A DNA stretch of 64,000 bases, taken from the NCBI RefSeq assembly GCF_036826855.1, contig NZ_CP104578.1, forward strand, positions 3,410,001 through 3,474,000, given 5' to 3'. How positions within the stretch are numbered: the stretch's first letter is position 1; each line of letters begins with the position of its first letter. Both the position numbers and the translations under genes were made by a program. Positions 16,843 through 25,443 of the stretch are shown here, in pieces. The notes under the pieces are model-generated. The model did not search any database and was not told where the DNA came from. It saw only the letters and a program-made list of their open reading frames with translations. This stretch comes from Streptomyces sp. SJL17-4 (lineage in GTDB: Bacteria; Actinomycetota; Actinomycetes; Streptomycetales; Streptomycetaceae).

Positions 16843-17898
16843 TTACGGAGCGGTCTTGACCGTGATCTTGCCGTCGATGATGTCCTTCTTCGCCTTGTCC
16901 ACCGCGGCGATGAGGTCCGTCATCTTCTTGTACTCCGGGTTGGAGTCGGCGAGGGCGACGCCGTCCGTGGCGAGGCCGTAGCGGACCTCACCGGTCTGCG
17001 GCTTGCCGTCCTTGACCGACTTGATCAGGTTGAAGACGGAGTCCGAGACGTCCTTGGTGACCGAGGTCAGGATGCTGGCCTTGTACGAGGCCAGACCCGG
17101 CTGGTTGTACTGGTCGGAGTCGACGCCGATCGCCCACTTCTTGGCGGCCGAGGCGGCCTCGATCGAGCCGGAACCGGCCAGACCGGCGGCGGCGTAGATC
17201 ACGTCGGCGCCCTTGTCGAGCTGGCCCTCCGCGGCGGCCTTGCCGAGGTCGGGCTTCGAGAAGCCGTCGAAGTTCGGCGGCTGGGTCAGGTACTGGACGA
17301 GCACCTTCGCCTTGGGGTTGGTGTCCTTGACGCCCTGCGCGAAGCCCGCCTCGAACTTCTTGATCAGCGGAACCTCGACACCGCCGATGAAGCCGACCGT
17401 GCCGGACTTGGACGCCTTGGCGGCGGCGACGCCGGCCAGGTAGGAGCCCTGCTCCTCGTTGAAGACGAGGTTGGCGATGTTCGGGCCGGTCTTCGACGTG
17501 TCGTCGATGAGACCGAAGGTGGTCTTCGGGTAGGCCTTGGCGACCTTCTCGATGGCCGGGGCGTAGGCGAAGCCGACGCCGATGACCGGGTTGTTCCCGG
17601 CGCGGGCGAGAGCGGTGAGGCGCTGCACCTTGTCGGCGTCGCCCTCACCCTCGGAGGGCTCGGCCTCGGAGCCCTTGACACCGAGCTCGTCCTCGGCCTT
17701 CTTGAGGCCCGCGTAGGCGGCGTCGTTGAACGACTGGTCGCCGCGGCCACCGATGTCGTACGCGATGGCGGCCTTGGTCGCCTTGGAGTCCGTGCTCGAG
17801 GAGCCGGAGTCCGTCGAGGACTTGCCACACGCGGTGGCAGAGAGGGCGAGCGCCGCGGAGGCGATGCCCACGGTCGTGATCCTGGTGATCCGGCGCAA
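16843..17898 (-). CDS. BMP family nucleoside-binding lipoprotein
   Basis: Protein of 351 residues. A lipoprotein signal peptide ends at about residue 24 (LSATAC), followed by a Ser/Asp linker and a periplasmic-binding fold of the BMP/PnrA family: AIAYDIGGRGDQSFNDAAYAGL, GVGFAYAPAIEKVAKAYPKT, FNEEQGSYLAGVAAA and VDSDQYNQPG. These proteins capture purine or other nucleosides for the adjacent transporter. TTG at 17898 is the start, with GAAGGGA 8 nt upstream. It is the first gene of the set and has operator site 3 upstream. Confidence 0.9.
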   Translation of the reverse strand: MRRITRITTVGIASAALALSATACGKSSTDSGSSSTDSKATKAAIAYDIGGRGDQSFNDAAYAGLKKAEDELGVKGSEAEPSEGEGDADKVQRLTALARAGNNPVIGVGFAYAPAIEKVAKAYPKTTFGLIDDTSKTGPNIANLVFNEEQGSYLAGVAAAKASKSGTVGFIGGVEVPLIKKFEAGFAQGVKDTNPKAKVLVQYLTQPPNFDGFSKPDLGKAAAEGQLDKGADVIYAAAGLAGSGSIEAASAAKKWAIGVDSDQYNQPGLASYKASILTSVTKDVSDSVFNLIKSVKDGKPQTGEVRYGLATDGVALADSNPEYKKMTDLIAAVDKAKKDIIDGKITVKTAP

Positions 17899-17959
17899 GA
17901 GGAGGGTCCCTTCAAGACTGACCGAAAGCGCCTCTTCCGGCGCTGGTTTCGCGGCGATC

Positions 17960-17973
17960 GTAACGCGCGTAGA
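17960..17973. promoter_or_regulatory. Operator site 3 (BMP lipoprotein)
   Basis: GTAACGCGCGTAGA is a copy of the 14-bp nucleoside operator. On the minus strand a possible -10 (TACGAT, 17957-17962) overlaps its edge, so a bound repressor would block the promoter. Confidence 0.65.
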
Positions 17974-18202
17974 TGTCAGTTAAAGACCCGTTCATGAGTC
18001 GTTATCGGATCGTCGCGAACCGGCCAGTCGAGGCGACCGGGGGCGTTCGGCCCGGTACCGCCGGTTATATCTCCGGGTCCGGGCGCCGGGGAGGGGGGCC
18101 GGGGGCGCCACGCCGGGCCGTTGGACCGAAGGGGGGACGCCGGTCGACCGGACGGATGAGGGGTCCGTCCGGCCGGAATCAGAACCGCCGTTTGGCGTGA
18201 AA
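17974..18202. other. Intergenic stretch upstream of the BMP lipoprotein gene
   Basis: No gene is supported here. A GC-rich hairpin can form from GGCGCC at 18082-18087 and 18104-18109 and may terminate the minus-strand amidohydrolase gene, which ends at 18203. The rest holds the upstream promoter region of the lipoprotein gene. Confidence 0.5.
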
Positions 18203-19414
18203 TCAGCGCTTTGGTGCCGCGTCGAGCAGCGCCGCGGCCGTGAAGAGCTCCACCCCGGCCTCGATGCAGCGCTCGTCCACGTCGAAGTCGCCGGCGTGGA
18301 GGTCACGGACGCGGGAGTCGCCGGGGGTACGGACACCCAGGCGGGCCATGGCGCCGGGGACGTGCTCCAGGTACCAGGAGAAGTCCTCGCCGCCGAGGCT
18401 CTGCTCGGTGTCCTCGATCGCGTGCGGTCCGCGGCGGGCGGTCATCGCGGCCTGGAGCAGTTCGGTGACGGCCGGGTCGTTGACGACCGGCGGGACACCG
18501 CGCACGTAGGTGACGGTCGACTTGGCCCGGTGCAGGGTCGCGATCTCGTCGATGGCCGCGTGCACCAGATCGGGCGCCTCCCGCCAGGTGGGCAGGTCGA
18601 GGCAGCGGACGGTGCCGGAGAGCTCGGCGTGCTGCGGGATGACGTTGCAGGCGTGGCCGGACTCGATACGGCCCCAGGTGACCGAGAGCCCGGAGCGGGC
18701 GTCGACGCGGCGGGACAGGACGGCGGGGACGTCGACGGCGACCCGGGCGGCGGCGGTGACGAGGTCGGTGGTGAGGTGCGGGCGGGCGGTGTGGCCGCCG
18801 GGCCCGTCGAGGGTGACCTCGAGACGGTCGCAGGCGGAGGTGATGGGGCCGGGGCGGAGCCCGATCTTCCCGGCGTCCACCCGGGGGTCGCAGTGGACGG
18901 CGATGATCCGGCCGACCCCGTCCAGGACGCCGGCCTCGACGACGTCGGCGGCGCCGCCGGGGAGGACCTCCTCGGCGGGCTGGAAGAGCAGCCGCACGGG
19001 GGCGGGGAGGAGGCCCTGCCGGTCGAGCTCGGCGAGGACGAGTCCGGCGCCGAGGACGGTGGTGGTGTGGACGTCGTGTCCGCAGGCGTGGGCGCGGTTG
19101 GCCACGGTGGAGTGGTAGGCGACGGTCTTGACGTCGGGGATGGGCAGCGCGTCGAGGTCGGCGCGGATCGCGAGCATCGGCCGCTCGGGGTCCGGGGTGC
19201 CGATGTCACAGATGAGCCCGGTGCCGCCCGGCAGGACCTTCGGCGCGAGGCCGGCCGCCTCCAGGCGGGCCTTGAGCGCGGCGGTCGTACGGAACTCCTG
19301 GTTCCCGAGCTCCGGGTGCATGTGCAAGTCCCTGCGGAAGGCGATCAGTTCGACGCGCAGGGGTTCGGACAGCGTTCCGGGCAGGGTGACGGAGCCTGGC
19401 TCACGGGACTTCAA
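18203..19414 (-). CDS. M20 family amidohydrolase (AbgB/hippurate hydrolase-like)
   Basis: Protein of about 403 residues. Metal ligands of the M20D class are present: RRDLHMHPELGNQE, HACGHDVHTTTVLG, LLFQPAEEVLPGGA, and a late GGEDFSWYLEHVPG with the final His replaced by the usual D-F pattern. Such enzymes remove acyl groups from amino acids or related amides. TTG at 19414 has AAAGGG 8 nt before it; GTG at 19423 is in frame but leaves no room for a ribosome site. It is not clearly linked to the flanking clusters. Confidence 0.85.
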   Translation of the reverse strand: MKSREPGSVTLPGTLSEPLRVELIAFRRDLHMHPELGNQEFRTTAALKARLEAAGLAPKVLPGGTGLICDIGTPDPERPMLAIRADLDALPIPDVKTVAYHSTVANRAHACGHDVHTTTVLGAGLVLAELDRQGLLPAPVRLLFQPAEEVLPGGAADVVEAGVLDGVGRIIAVHCDPRVDAGKIGLRPGPITSACDRLEVTLDGPGGHTARPHLTTDLVTAAARVAVDVPAVLSRRVDARSGLSVTWGRIESGHACNVIPQHAELSGTVRCLDLPTWREAPDLVHAAIDEIATLHRAKSTVTYVRGVPPVVNDPAVTELLQAAMTARRGPHAIEDTEQSLGGEDFSWYLEHVPGAMARLGVRTPGDSRVRDLHAGDFDVDERCIEAGVELFTAAALLDAAPKR

Positions 19415-19539
19415 CTGGTTCACCCTTTGAAGGGTAGGCCTCCAGAGAGGTCAACTGCCCGTTGATCACGAAAAGTTCAGCCCGTTAGGGGAAAGAATCT
19501 CGGTACGGCAGGCATGAAGCCCGTTCCATATGGGTACGC

Positions 19540-20760
19540 TCAGCCGAATTCGAGCCGATCGGTCTGGGTCGCCGTCCGTGAGGTGAGCCGGTCGACCTCG
19601 TGGGCCGCCGTGCCCGTCACACCGGACAGGAAGCCCTGGGCGCGCGGGGAGGCGGTGGCCCGCAGCCACTCGGGCGAGATCTCGCAGACCGCGACCTTCA
19701 CCCCGGTGCCGGCGAGGGCCAGCGGCAGGGTGTGCACCACCGTGGACGGAAAACTGACGACCGTACGGCCGATGGGGCCGCGGCGGGCGATCAGCTCCAG
19801 CGGCAGCTCCGGGCGGACCACCTGGAGGCCCGTCTCGACCGCGATCCGGTGCAGCTTCTCGGCGCTCTCCCTGCGGTGCGCGAAGTAGCGGGTGGCCCCG
19901 TGGGTGCGGGCGAGCTCCGCCACCACCCGGTCGTAGTGGTCGGCGTCGACCACCCCCGTCTCCACCAGCGAGGTCCCCACCAGGTCCGCGCCGCCGGTGA
20001 GCAGCGGCGGGCCGAAGCGGGCCCGGGTCCAGGCGTAGGAGTTCTCGGTGACCGTGATGCCCTCGGGGACCTCGACGGGCAGCGAGGTGAAGATCTCGAC
20101 CGTACGGCCGGAGGTCGGGGCGAGGCGCTTCTTGGCGAGCAGGGTCACCGGGGCGAGCACCAGCTCGCGCGGGTCGAGACCGCTGCTCCTGCGGTGCCAG
20201 CGCACCAGGCGCTCGCCGCGGCCGACCTGGGCGGCGTACTCCATGGTGGCGGTGCCGTCGTCGACCACCGTCAGATGCCGGGGGCCGAAAAGGGTGAGGA
20301 GGAGCTGGACGTACCGGGAGAACGGGTCCCCGATGATCACCCGCTCCGCCGAGCGCAGCGGCCGGGCGAGCTCCCGCAGAGTACGGACGAGCGCGCCCCG
20401 GCCGCCACGGGCCTCCTGCCAGTGGACGGTGAGGCCCTCGTCGCGGGCCAGCTGGGCCATTCGGCGCAGCTGGCCCCGCGACATGGGGTCGGTCGGCGAG
20501 AGGACGACGACCGTCAGGGCGGGTGCGGGCTTTGCCGCACCCTGGGTGGCGTCCGTCGAGCGGGGCGCCCGCACGGACGCACCGGCGTCCGTGGAGTCGG
20601 GCGCCGCGGTGACCGCGCCGGCGGGCACGGCGTCCGCCGAGCCGTGCGTGCCGGCGGGTGCCGCGGTGGGCGCAGCCGAGGCGGGAGCCTGGGTGTGCGC
20701 CCACTCCAGGACGTTGAGGAGCTGGACCGGGCTCTCGACGAACGCCAGCTGCCTGGTCAT
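19540..20760 (-). CDS. Sialyltransferase-like glycosyltransferase (nonulosonate polymer)
   Basis: Protein of 406 residues. It begins QLAFVESPVQLLNVLEWAH, like bacterial sialyl/polysialyltransferases, and has the two weak motifs of that fold: VVDDGTATMEY (D/E-D/E-G) and a YFAHRRES plus SFPSTVVHTLPL region near the HP and S/T motifs. An Ala/Pro-rich insert (residues 25-75) is low complexity. The ATG overlaps the stop of the nonulosonate synthase gene by 4 bp. It likely transfers the activated nonulosonic acid; the exact family is uncertain. Confidence 0.65.
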   Translation of the reverse strand: MTRQLAFVESPVQLLNVLEWAHTQAPASAAPTAAPAGTHGSADAVPAGAVTAAPDSTDAGASVRAPRSTDATQGAAKPAPALTVVVLSPTDPMSRGQLRRMAQLARDEGLTVHWQEARGGRGALVRTLRELARPLRSAERVIIGDPFSRYVQLLLTLFGPRHLTVVDDGTATMEYAAQVGRGERLVRWHRRSSGLDPRELVLAPVTLLAKKRLAPTSGRTVEIFTSLPVEVPEGITVTENSYAWTRARFGPPLLTGGADLVGTSLVETGVVDADHYDRVVAELARTHGATRYFAHRRESAEKLHRIAVETGLQVVRPELPLELIARRGPIGRTVVSFPSTVVHTLPLALAGTGVKVAVCEISPEWLRATASPRAQGFLSGVTGTAAHEVDRLTSRTATQTDRLEFG

Positions 20761-21650
20761 GCGGCGACGAGGCCCTGGACCCGGCGGAGCTTCTTCATCG
20801 GGCCGAGCTCCGACTCGTAGACCTTCTTGACGCCGTCACCGAGGGCGGTCTCGATGGTGCGGATGTCGCGGACCAGGCGCTGCAGGCCCTGGGGCTCGAC
20901 GGAGGCGGCCTGGTCGGAGCCCCACATGGCGCGGTCGAGGGTGATGTGACGCTCGACGAAGGTGGCGCCGAGGGCGACGGCGGCCAGCGTGGTCTGGAGG
21001 CCGGTCTCGTGGCCGGAGTAGCCGATCGGGACGTTGGGGTACTCCTCCTGCAGCGTCTGGATGACGCGCAGGTTGAGCTCCTCGGCCTTGGCCGGGTACG
21101 TCGAGGTGGCGTGGCAGAGCAGGATGTTCGCGCTTCCGAGGACCTCGACGGCGTGACGGATCTGCTCCGGCGTCGACATGCCGGTGGAGAGGATGACCGT
21201 GCGGCCGGTGGCGCGCAGCGAGCGCAGCAGCTCGTCGTCGGTGAGGGAGGCCGAGGCGACCTTGTGGGCCGGGACGTCGAACTTCTCCAGGAAGGCGACG
21301 GCCTCGGTGTCCCACGGGGAGGCGAACCAGTCGATGCCGCGCTTCTTGCAGTGCTCGTCGATGGCGCGGTACTGGGTCTCGTCGAACTCGACGCGGTGAC
21401 GGTAGTCGATGTACGTCATCCGGCCCCAGGGGGTGTCCCGCTCGATGTCCCACTGGTCGCGCGGGGTGCAGATCTCGGGGGTGCGCTTCTGGAACTTGAC
21501 GGCGTCGCAGCCGGCCTCGGCGGCCACGTCGATCAGCGCGAACGCGTTGTCGAGGTCACCGTTGTGGTTGATGCCGATCTCGCCGGTGATGTAGACGGAG
21601 TGGCCCGGGCCTGCGGTCTTGTCGCCGAGGGTGCGGATACGGGTGTTCAT
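20757..21650 (-). CDS. NeuB-type nonulosonic acid synthase (probably Kdn or Kdn-9-phosphate)
   Basis: Protein of 297 residues. It condenses phosphoenolpyruvate with a hexose (phosphate) to a nine-carbon keto acid. Family motifs are all present: GEIGINHNGDLDNA, CDAVKFQKRTPE, FASPWD, STGMSTPEQI, CHATSTYPA, GYSGHETG and ERHITLDR. The C-terminal SAF (antifreeze-like) domain that completes the active site in sialic acid synthases is absent. AAGGATC precedes the ATG. The fused phosphatase of the next gene suggests a 9-phosphate product. Confidence 0.88.
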   Translation of the reverse strand: MNTRIRTLGDKTAGPGHSVYITGEIGINHNGDLDNAFALIDVAAEAGCDAVKFQKRTPEICTPRDQWDIERDTPWGRMTYIDYRHRVEFDETQYRAIDEHCKKRGIDWFASPWDTEAVAFLEKFDVPAHKVASASLTDDELLRSLRATGRTVILSTGMSTPEQIRHAVEVLGSANILLCHATSTYPAKAEELNLRVIQTLQEEYPNVPIGYSGHETGLQTTLAAVALGATFVERHITLDRAMWGSDQAASVEPQGLQRLVRDIRTIETALGDGVKKVYESELGPMKKLRRVQGLVAA

Positions 21651-21661
21651 GGTGCTGATCC

Positions 21662-22846
21662 TTAGGAGTTGGGGGTGTTGAGCTCGGGTCCGAGGAGCCA
21701 GGCGGCGATCTCGCGGATCGCCCCCGAGCCACCCGGGGTGACGGTGACCGCGCGGGCCGCGGCCCGTACGGAGTCGTGCGCGCTGCTCACCGCGATGGGC
21801 CAGCCGACGAGGTGGAAGCAGGGAAGGTCGTTGACGTCGTTTCCGGCGTAGAGCACGCGCTGCGGGTCGATGCCCTCGGCCTCGCACCACTCCTTGAGAG
21901 CCCGGTCCTTGCGGTCGATGCCGTGCAGGACGGGGATCTTGAGCTTGCGGGCGCGGGCGGCGACGACGGCGTTCTGCTCGGTGGAGAGGATGAGGACGGG
22001 CAGTCCGGCGCGGCGCAGGGCGGCGATGCCGAGGCCGTCGCCGCGGTGCGCGGAGACGAACTCGCGTCCCTCGGCGTCCAGGTGGACCCGGTCGTCGGTC
22101 TGCGTGCCGTCGAAGTCGAGGACGACGGCGTCGACGTCCGCGAAGCCGGGGGTGGCCGGGGTGTCGAGGAGCGGCGCGAGGGCGCGGGCGCGGGCCAGGT
22201 CGTGCGGGTCGTCGATCTCCAGGACCCGGGCGGGGTCGGTGACGACGAGCGCCGTACGGCCGAAGAAGCGGTGCTTGTGGGTGCGGAAGCCGACCGCGTC
22301 CATCGCGTAGACGGCGCCGGTCTCCAGGTACTCGGGCTCCCGGTCCTGGCGGCGGGGGCGGTGCGCCTTGTCGTGGTTGACGCCGGTCGCGCCGTCCTCG
22401 ACCGTCTCGCGCCAGAGGAAGCCGTGCGACGGGGCCGCGGTGAAGGCCGTGTCGGCGGCACCGGAGGTGATGCGCTCGACGGTCTCGGCGACCTCGGCGG
22501 AGCTGAGGAAGGGGCTGGTGCACTGGACGAGGAGGACCACGTCGGCCGGGCGGCCGTGGGTGGCCTCGAAGGCGTCCATGGCGTGCAGGACCGCGGCCTC
22601 GCTGGTGGCGGTGTCGCCGGCGATCTCGGCGGGACGCTGTACTGCCTCGGCCCCCGCGGTGCGGGCGGCGGCCGCGATGCCGGCGTCGTCGGTGGAGACC
22701 ACGACGTGGGTGACGGCGCGGGCGCCCAGGCAGGCCCGGACGGCGCGGGCGACCAGGGGGACTCCGGCCACCGGGGCGAGGTTCTTGGCGGGCACGCCCT
22801 TCGAACCGCCCCTCGCGGGGATCACGGCGAGCACGGTGGTGGTCAT
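21662..22846 (-). CDS. CMP-nonulosonate synthetase fused to a HAD phosphatase
   Basis: Protein of 394 residues. The N-terminal half is an acylneuraminate cytidylyltransferase with IPARGGSKGVPAKN (CTP binding) and LVQCTSPF. From about residue 237 a KdsC-like HAD domain follows with all four motifs: LDFDGTQTDD, ILSTEQN, the Lys of GIDRKDRALKEW and YAGNDVNDLPCF. One protein can thus dephosphorylate the 9-phosphate and activate the sugar to the CMP form. The same domain order occurs in animal CMAS. The ATG overlaps the upstream stop (TGATG). Confidence 0.88.
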   Translation of the reverse strand: MTTTVLAVIPARGGSKGVPAKNLAPVAGVPLVARAVRACLGARAVTHVVVSTDDAGIAAAARTAGAEAVQRPAEIAGDTATSEAAVLHAMDAFEATHGRPADVVLLVQCTSPFLSSAEVAETVERITSGAADTAFTAAPSHGFLWRETVEDGATGVNHDKAHRPRRQDREPEYLETGAVYAMDAVGFRTHKHRFFGRTALVVTDPARVLEIDDPHDLARARALAPLLDTPATPGFADVDAVVLDFDGTQTDDRVHLDAEGREFVSAHRGDGLGIAALRRAGLPVLILSTEQNAVVAARARKLKIPVLHGIDRKDRALKEWCEAEGIDPQRVLYAGNDVNDLPCFHLVGWPIAVSSAHDSVRAAARAVTVTPGGSGAIREIAAWLLGPELNTPNS

Positions 22847-24165
22847 CAGAGTTCTCCCAGACGGCGGATGACGGGGGCGACGCGTTGCACGCCGTGGCGG
22901 TACGCGCCCCGCGCGGCCTCCCGGACGACCTTGCGCAGGCCGCTTTCGCGGGGCTCCGGCGCGGTGACGTCCAGGCGGTGGCGGGCGAGGATCCCGGGCA
23001 GGTAGCCGGGCGCCGTCTCCGTTGTGTAGTAGGGGGTGATCGGGGGGAGCGCGGGAAGCGCCAGAAGCTCGGTGACCCGGTCGCGGGCCGCGTCGAAGGC
23101 GCCCTCGTACGAGCCTCCCCCTACGCCTGACGGAGTGGGGGGACCCCCAGCGGCCACGCCCTGCCGGGCGAGCCAGGTCTCGTCGGGCGTCGGGGCGAGC
23201 CCCTTGTCGAGCCGGTCGAAGGAGGTGAGCAGACCGGAACCGACGAAGTGGTGGTTGCCGAGCACCTCGCGGACCCCGAGGTCGGTGAGGATCGCGGTGG
23301 GGATGCGCCGGTGGAGGGCTTCGAGGGCCGCCGTCGAGGAGACGGTCACCAGCAGGTCGGTACGGTCGAGGACCTCGCCCATGTGCCCGTACGCGAGCCT
23401 GAAGTTGGCCGGCGGGTCGAGCTCGCGGACCAGCTTCTGGAACGGGTACTCCTCCAGGTGCGTGGTGTGTTCGCCCGGCTTGGAGCGGAGCTTGAGGAGC
23501 ACCTCGCGGCCCGGGTGGAGCCGGGCGTGCTCGATCAGGCGCCGCAGCACGTAGGCGCGTTCGGCCCGGGTGACCGGCACGGACGGCTGGGCGGCGAAGA
23601 CCAGGGTGTCGCGGCCTGCTTCCGGGGTGTGTGGGGCGCCGCCCAGGAAGGGCAGTGCCGCCTCGACGACCGAGTCGGCCCCGGCGCCCACTCCCTCGTA
23701 CACGGCGCGGAAACGCTCCGCGTCGTGACGGGAGTTGGCGAGGACGACGTCGGCGCCGTGACGCAGCAGCAGACCGTCGGTCAGCTTCTCGTAGACGACG
23801 CCGACATAGCCGGTGACGACCACGGGGCGCCGTTCGAGGCCCAGATCGGCGAGACCCTGGAGGACGGCCCGTACGGTGCCTCCGACGAGAGCGAGGACGA
23901 CGACGTCGTATCCCTCGCCGCGCGTCTCCGCGTCCCGTACCGCGCGCAGGAATTCAGCCCCCGTCACCTCGCGCGGGGTGGTGGTGGACACCCCGGTCTC
24001 GGCGAGCTGGCGTTCGGTGGGGGTTGCCCGTCCGCGCAGGACGAATCCGGTGGGTTCGGCGGTTGCCGTGGTGATGCGGCGCGCCGTGAGGGCGCCCCAT
24101 TTCCACCGGGTGTCGGAGTCGGCGAGTACGGCGACCCGTACCGCTTCTCTGGTACTTGCTGGCAC
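22846..24165 (-). CDS. DUF6716 putative glycosyltransferase
   Basis: Protein of about 439 residues with a GT-B-like layout; it opens VRVAVLADSDTRWKWGALTARR and contains RRPVVVTGYVGVVYEKLTDGLLLRHGADVV, KLRSKPGEHTTH and VTVSSTAALEALHRRIPTAIL. It is first in the minus-strand operon of nonulosonate genes. GTG at 24165 lies 7 nt after TAGCGT and is taken as a leaderless start; a GTG at 24213 is in frame but has no signal. A 38-bp repeat-like insertion at 23113-23150 adds a Gly/Pro stretch. Confidence 0.7.
   Translation of the reverse strand: MPASTREAVRVAVLADSDTRWKWGALTARRITTATAEPTGFVLRGRATPTERQLAETGVSTTTPREVTGAEFLRAVRDAETRGEGYDVVVLALVGGTVRAVLQGLADLGLERRPVVVTGYVGVVYEKLTDGLLLRHGADVVLANSRHDAERFRAVYEGVGAGADSVVEAALPFLGGAPHTPEAGRDTLVFAAQPSVPVTRAERAYVLRRLIEHARLHPGREVLLKLRSKPGEHTTHLEEYPFQKLVRELDPPANFRLAYGHMGEVLDRTDLLVTVSSTAALEALHRRIPTAILTDLGVREVLGNHHFVGSGLLTSFDRLDKGLAPTPDETWLARQGVAAGGPPTPSGVGGGSYEGAFDAARDRVTELLALPALPPITPYYTTETAPGYLPGILARHRLDVTAPEPRESGLRKVVREAARGAYRHGVQRVAPVIRRLGEL
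23113..23150. repeat. REP-like palindromic element inside the DUF6716 gene
   Basis: A 38-bp segment with a CTCCCCC arm and a GGGGGGACCCCC arm around ACGCCTGACGGAG. Similar C-run/G-run palindromes are scattered between genes in Streptomyces. Here it is in frame and encodes the low-complexity PPTPSGVGGGS segment. Confidence 0.5.
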
Positions 24166-24384
24166 GTCGAGGACGCTAGAAGGGCATTCCGCTTTTCGGC
24201 CCAACTGAGACACAACAAACGGTGAACAGAGCCTCTCCTCCTGTTGAAGTGGGTCGTGAACCGGACGTATCGGGGCTGATTTTCCCTGCCGGGAAAGGCG
24301 GTTAATCGGCCCGCCGCTTCGTGTTCACCAAAGAGATGCCCGACGGTCGGTGGGAATGCCGGGACGGCACCTAGCGTCAACCGC
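24166..24384. promoter_or_regulatory. Divergent leaderless promoters of the nonulosonate locus
   Basis: TAGCGT lies 7 nt before the minus-strand GTG (24173-24178) and again 7 nt before the plus-strand GTG (24372-24377). The gap is less GC-rich than its surroundings and holds GGTGAACA (24221-24228), a GTGAAC near 24254 and the inverse TGTTCACC (24322-24329), possible sites for a shared regulator. Confidence 0.6.
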
Positions 24385-25443
24385 GTGGTCAAGCTCTCCG
24401 TCGTCGTGCCGTTCTTCAACGTGCAGACATACGCCCCCGACACCCTCACCAGCCTGCGGGCCAACGCCCGGGAGGACTTCGAGTTCCTGCTCGTCGACGA
24501 CTGCTCGTCGGACGGGACTCCGGAGATCCTCGAACGGGCCGCGCGCGAGATCCCGGGTGCCGTCCTGATCAGGCACGAGCACAACGGGGGCCTCGCCACC
24601 GCCCGGAACACCGGCCTCGACGCCGCTCGCGGCGAGTACCTCACCTTCCTCGACGGGGACGACTGGCTCGCCCCTGGCTACTACTCCCGCCTGGTCGCCG
24701 CCGCCGAGGACCTCGGCTGCGACTTCCTGCGCACCGACCACGTCTCCGTCACCGGCAGGAACCGCGGCATCCGCCGCGCGCCGGTCCCCCGGCGCGGCGA
24801 GGTGCTGAACCCGCGGGACGCGATCCTGCCGGCGCACCGGACGACCTCGGTCGACTACCCGTACGCCTGGGCGGGGATCTACCACCGGCGGCTCCTCGAC
24901 CGCGGTCTGCTGCACTTCACGCACGGACTGCGGACCGCCGAGGACCGGCCCTGGATCTGGCGACTGCACCGCGAGGCGAAATCGTTCGCCGCGATCGGAG
25001 AACTCGGCGTCTTCTACCGGCGCGGAGTGGCGACCTCCCTCACTCAGATCGGCGACATACGGCAATTGGATTTCATCCGCGCATTCGACCAGGTGATCGA
25101 GGAGACCGCGAAGGACAAGGACGCCGACCTTCTTCTTCCGAAGGCCGTCCGCACCTATTGCGCGGTGATTTCCCATCACATCGGCTCGATCGAACGCTTC
25201 GAGCCGGACGTCGCCCGCCAGTTGAAGGCGATGAGCGCGGGCGCGCTGCGGCGCATGCCGCAGGACGTCCTCGACGAGGCCCTCACGGCGATGGGCGGGG
25301 ACCGCGCGACGATGCTGCGGAAACTGCGGCGCCGCCGCCCGGCACCACCGCCGACACCGGGCACGGGCACGGGCCCGGCCACCGGTCCCGGCACCGGCAC
25401 CGGCACCGGCACCGGCTCGGCCTCCGCGGAGGTGGCCGCGTGA
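24385..25443 (+). CDS. Family 2 glycosyltransferase
   Basis: Protein of 352 residues. The GT-A nucleotide-sugar domain is clear: KLSVVVPFFNVQTY, LLVDDCSSDGTPEIL, NGGLATARNTGLDAARGEYLTFLDGDDWL (DXD). The C-terminus ends in a Gly-Thr-Pro tail coded by tandem CACCGG units. GTG start is leaderless. It overlaps the next gene by 4 bp. It likely adds a hexose to the cell-wall glycopolymer made by the divergent operon; the donor and acceptor are unknown. Confidence 0.88.
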   Translation: MVKLSVVVPFFNVQTYAPDTLTSLRANAREDFEFLLVDDCSSDGTPEILERAAREIPGAVLIRHEHNGGLATARNTGLDAARGEYLTFLDGDDWLAPGYYSRLVAAAEDLGCDFLRTDHVSVTGRNRGIRRAPVPRRGEVLNPRDAILPAHRTTSVDYPYAWAGIYHRRLLDRGLLHFTHGLRTAEDRPWIWRLHREAKSFAAIGELGVFYRRGVATSLTQIGDIRQLDFIRAFDQVIEETAKDKDADLLLPKAVRTYCAVISHHIGSIERFEPDVARQLKAMSAGALRRMPQDVLDEALTAMGGDRATMLRKLRRRRPAPPPTPGTGTGPATGPGTGTGTGTGSASAEVAA

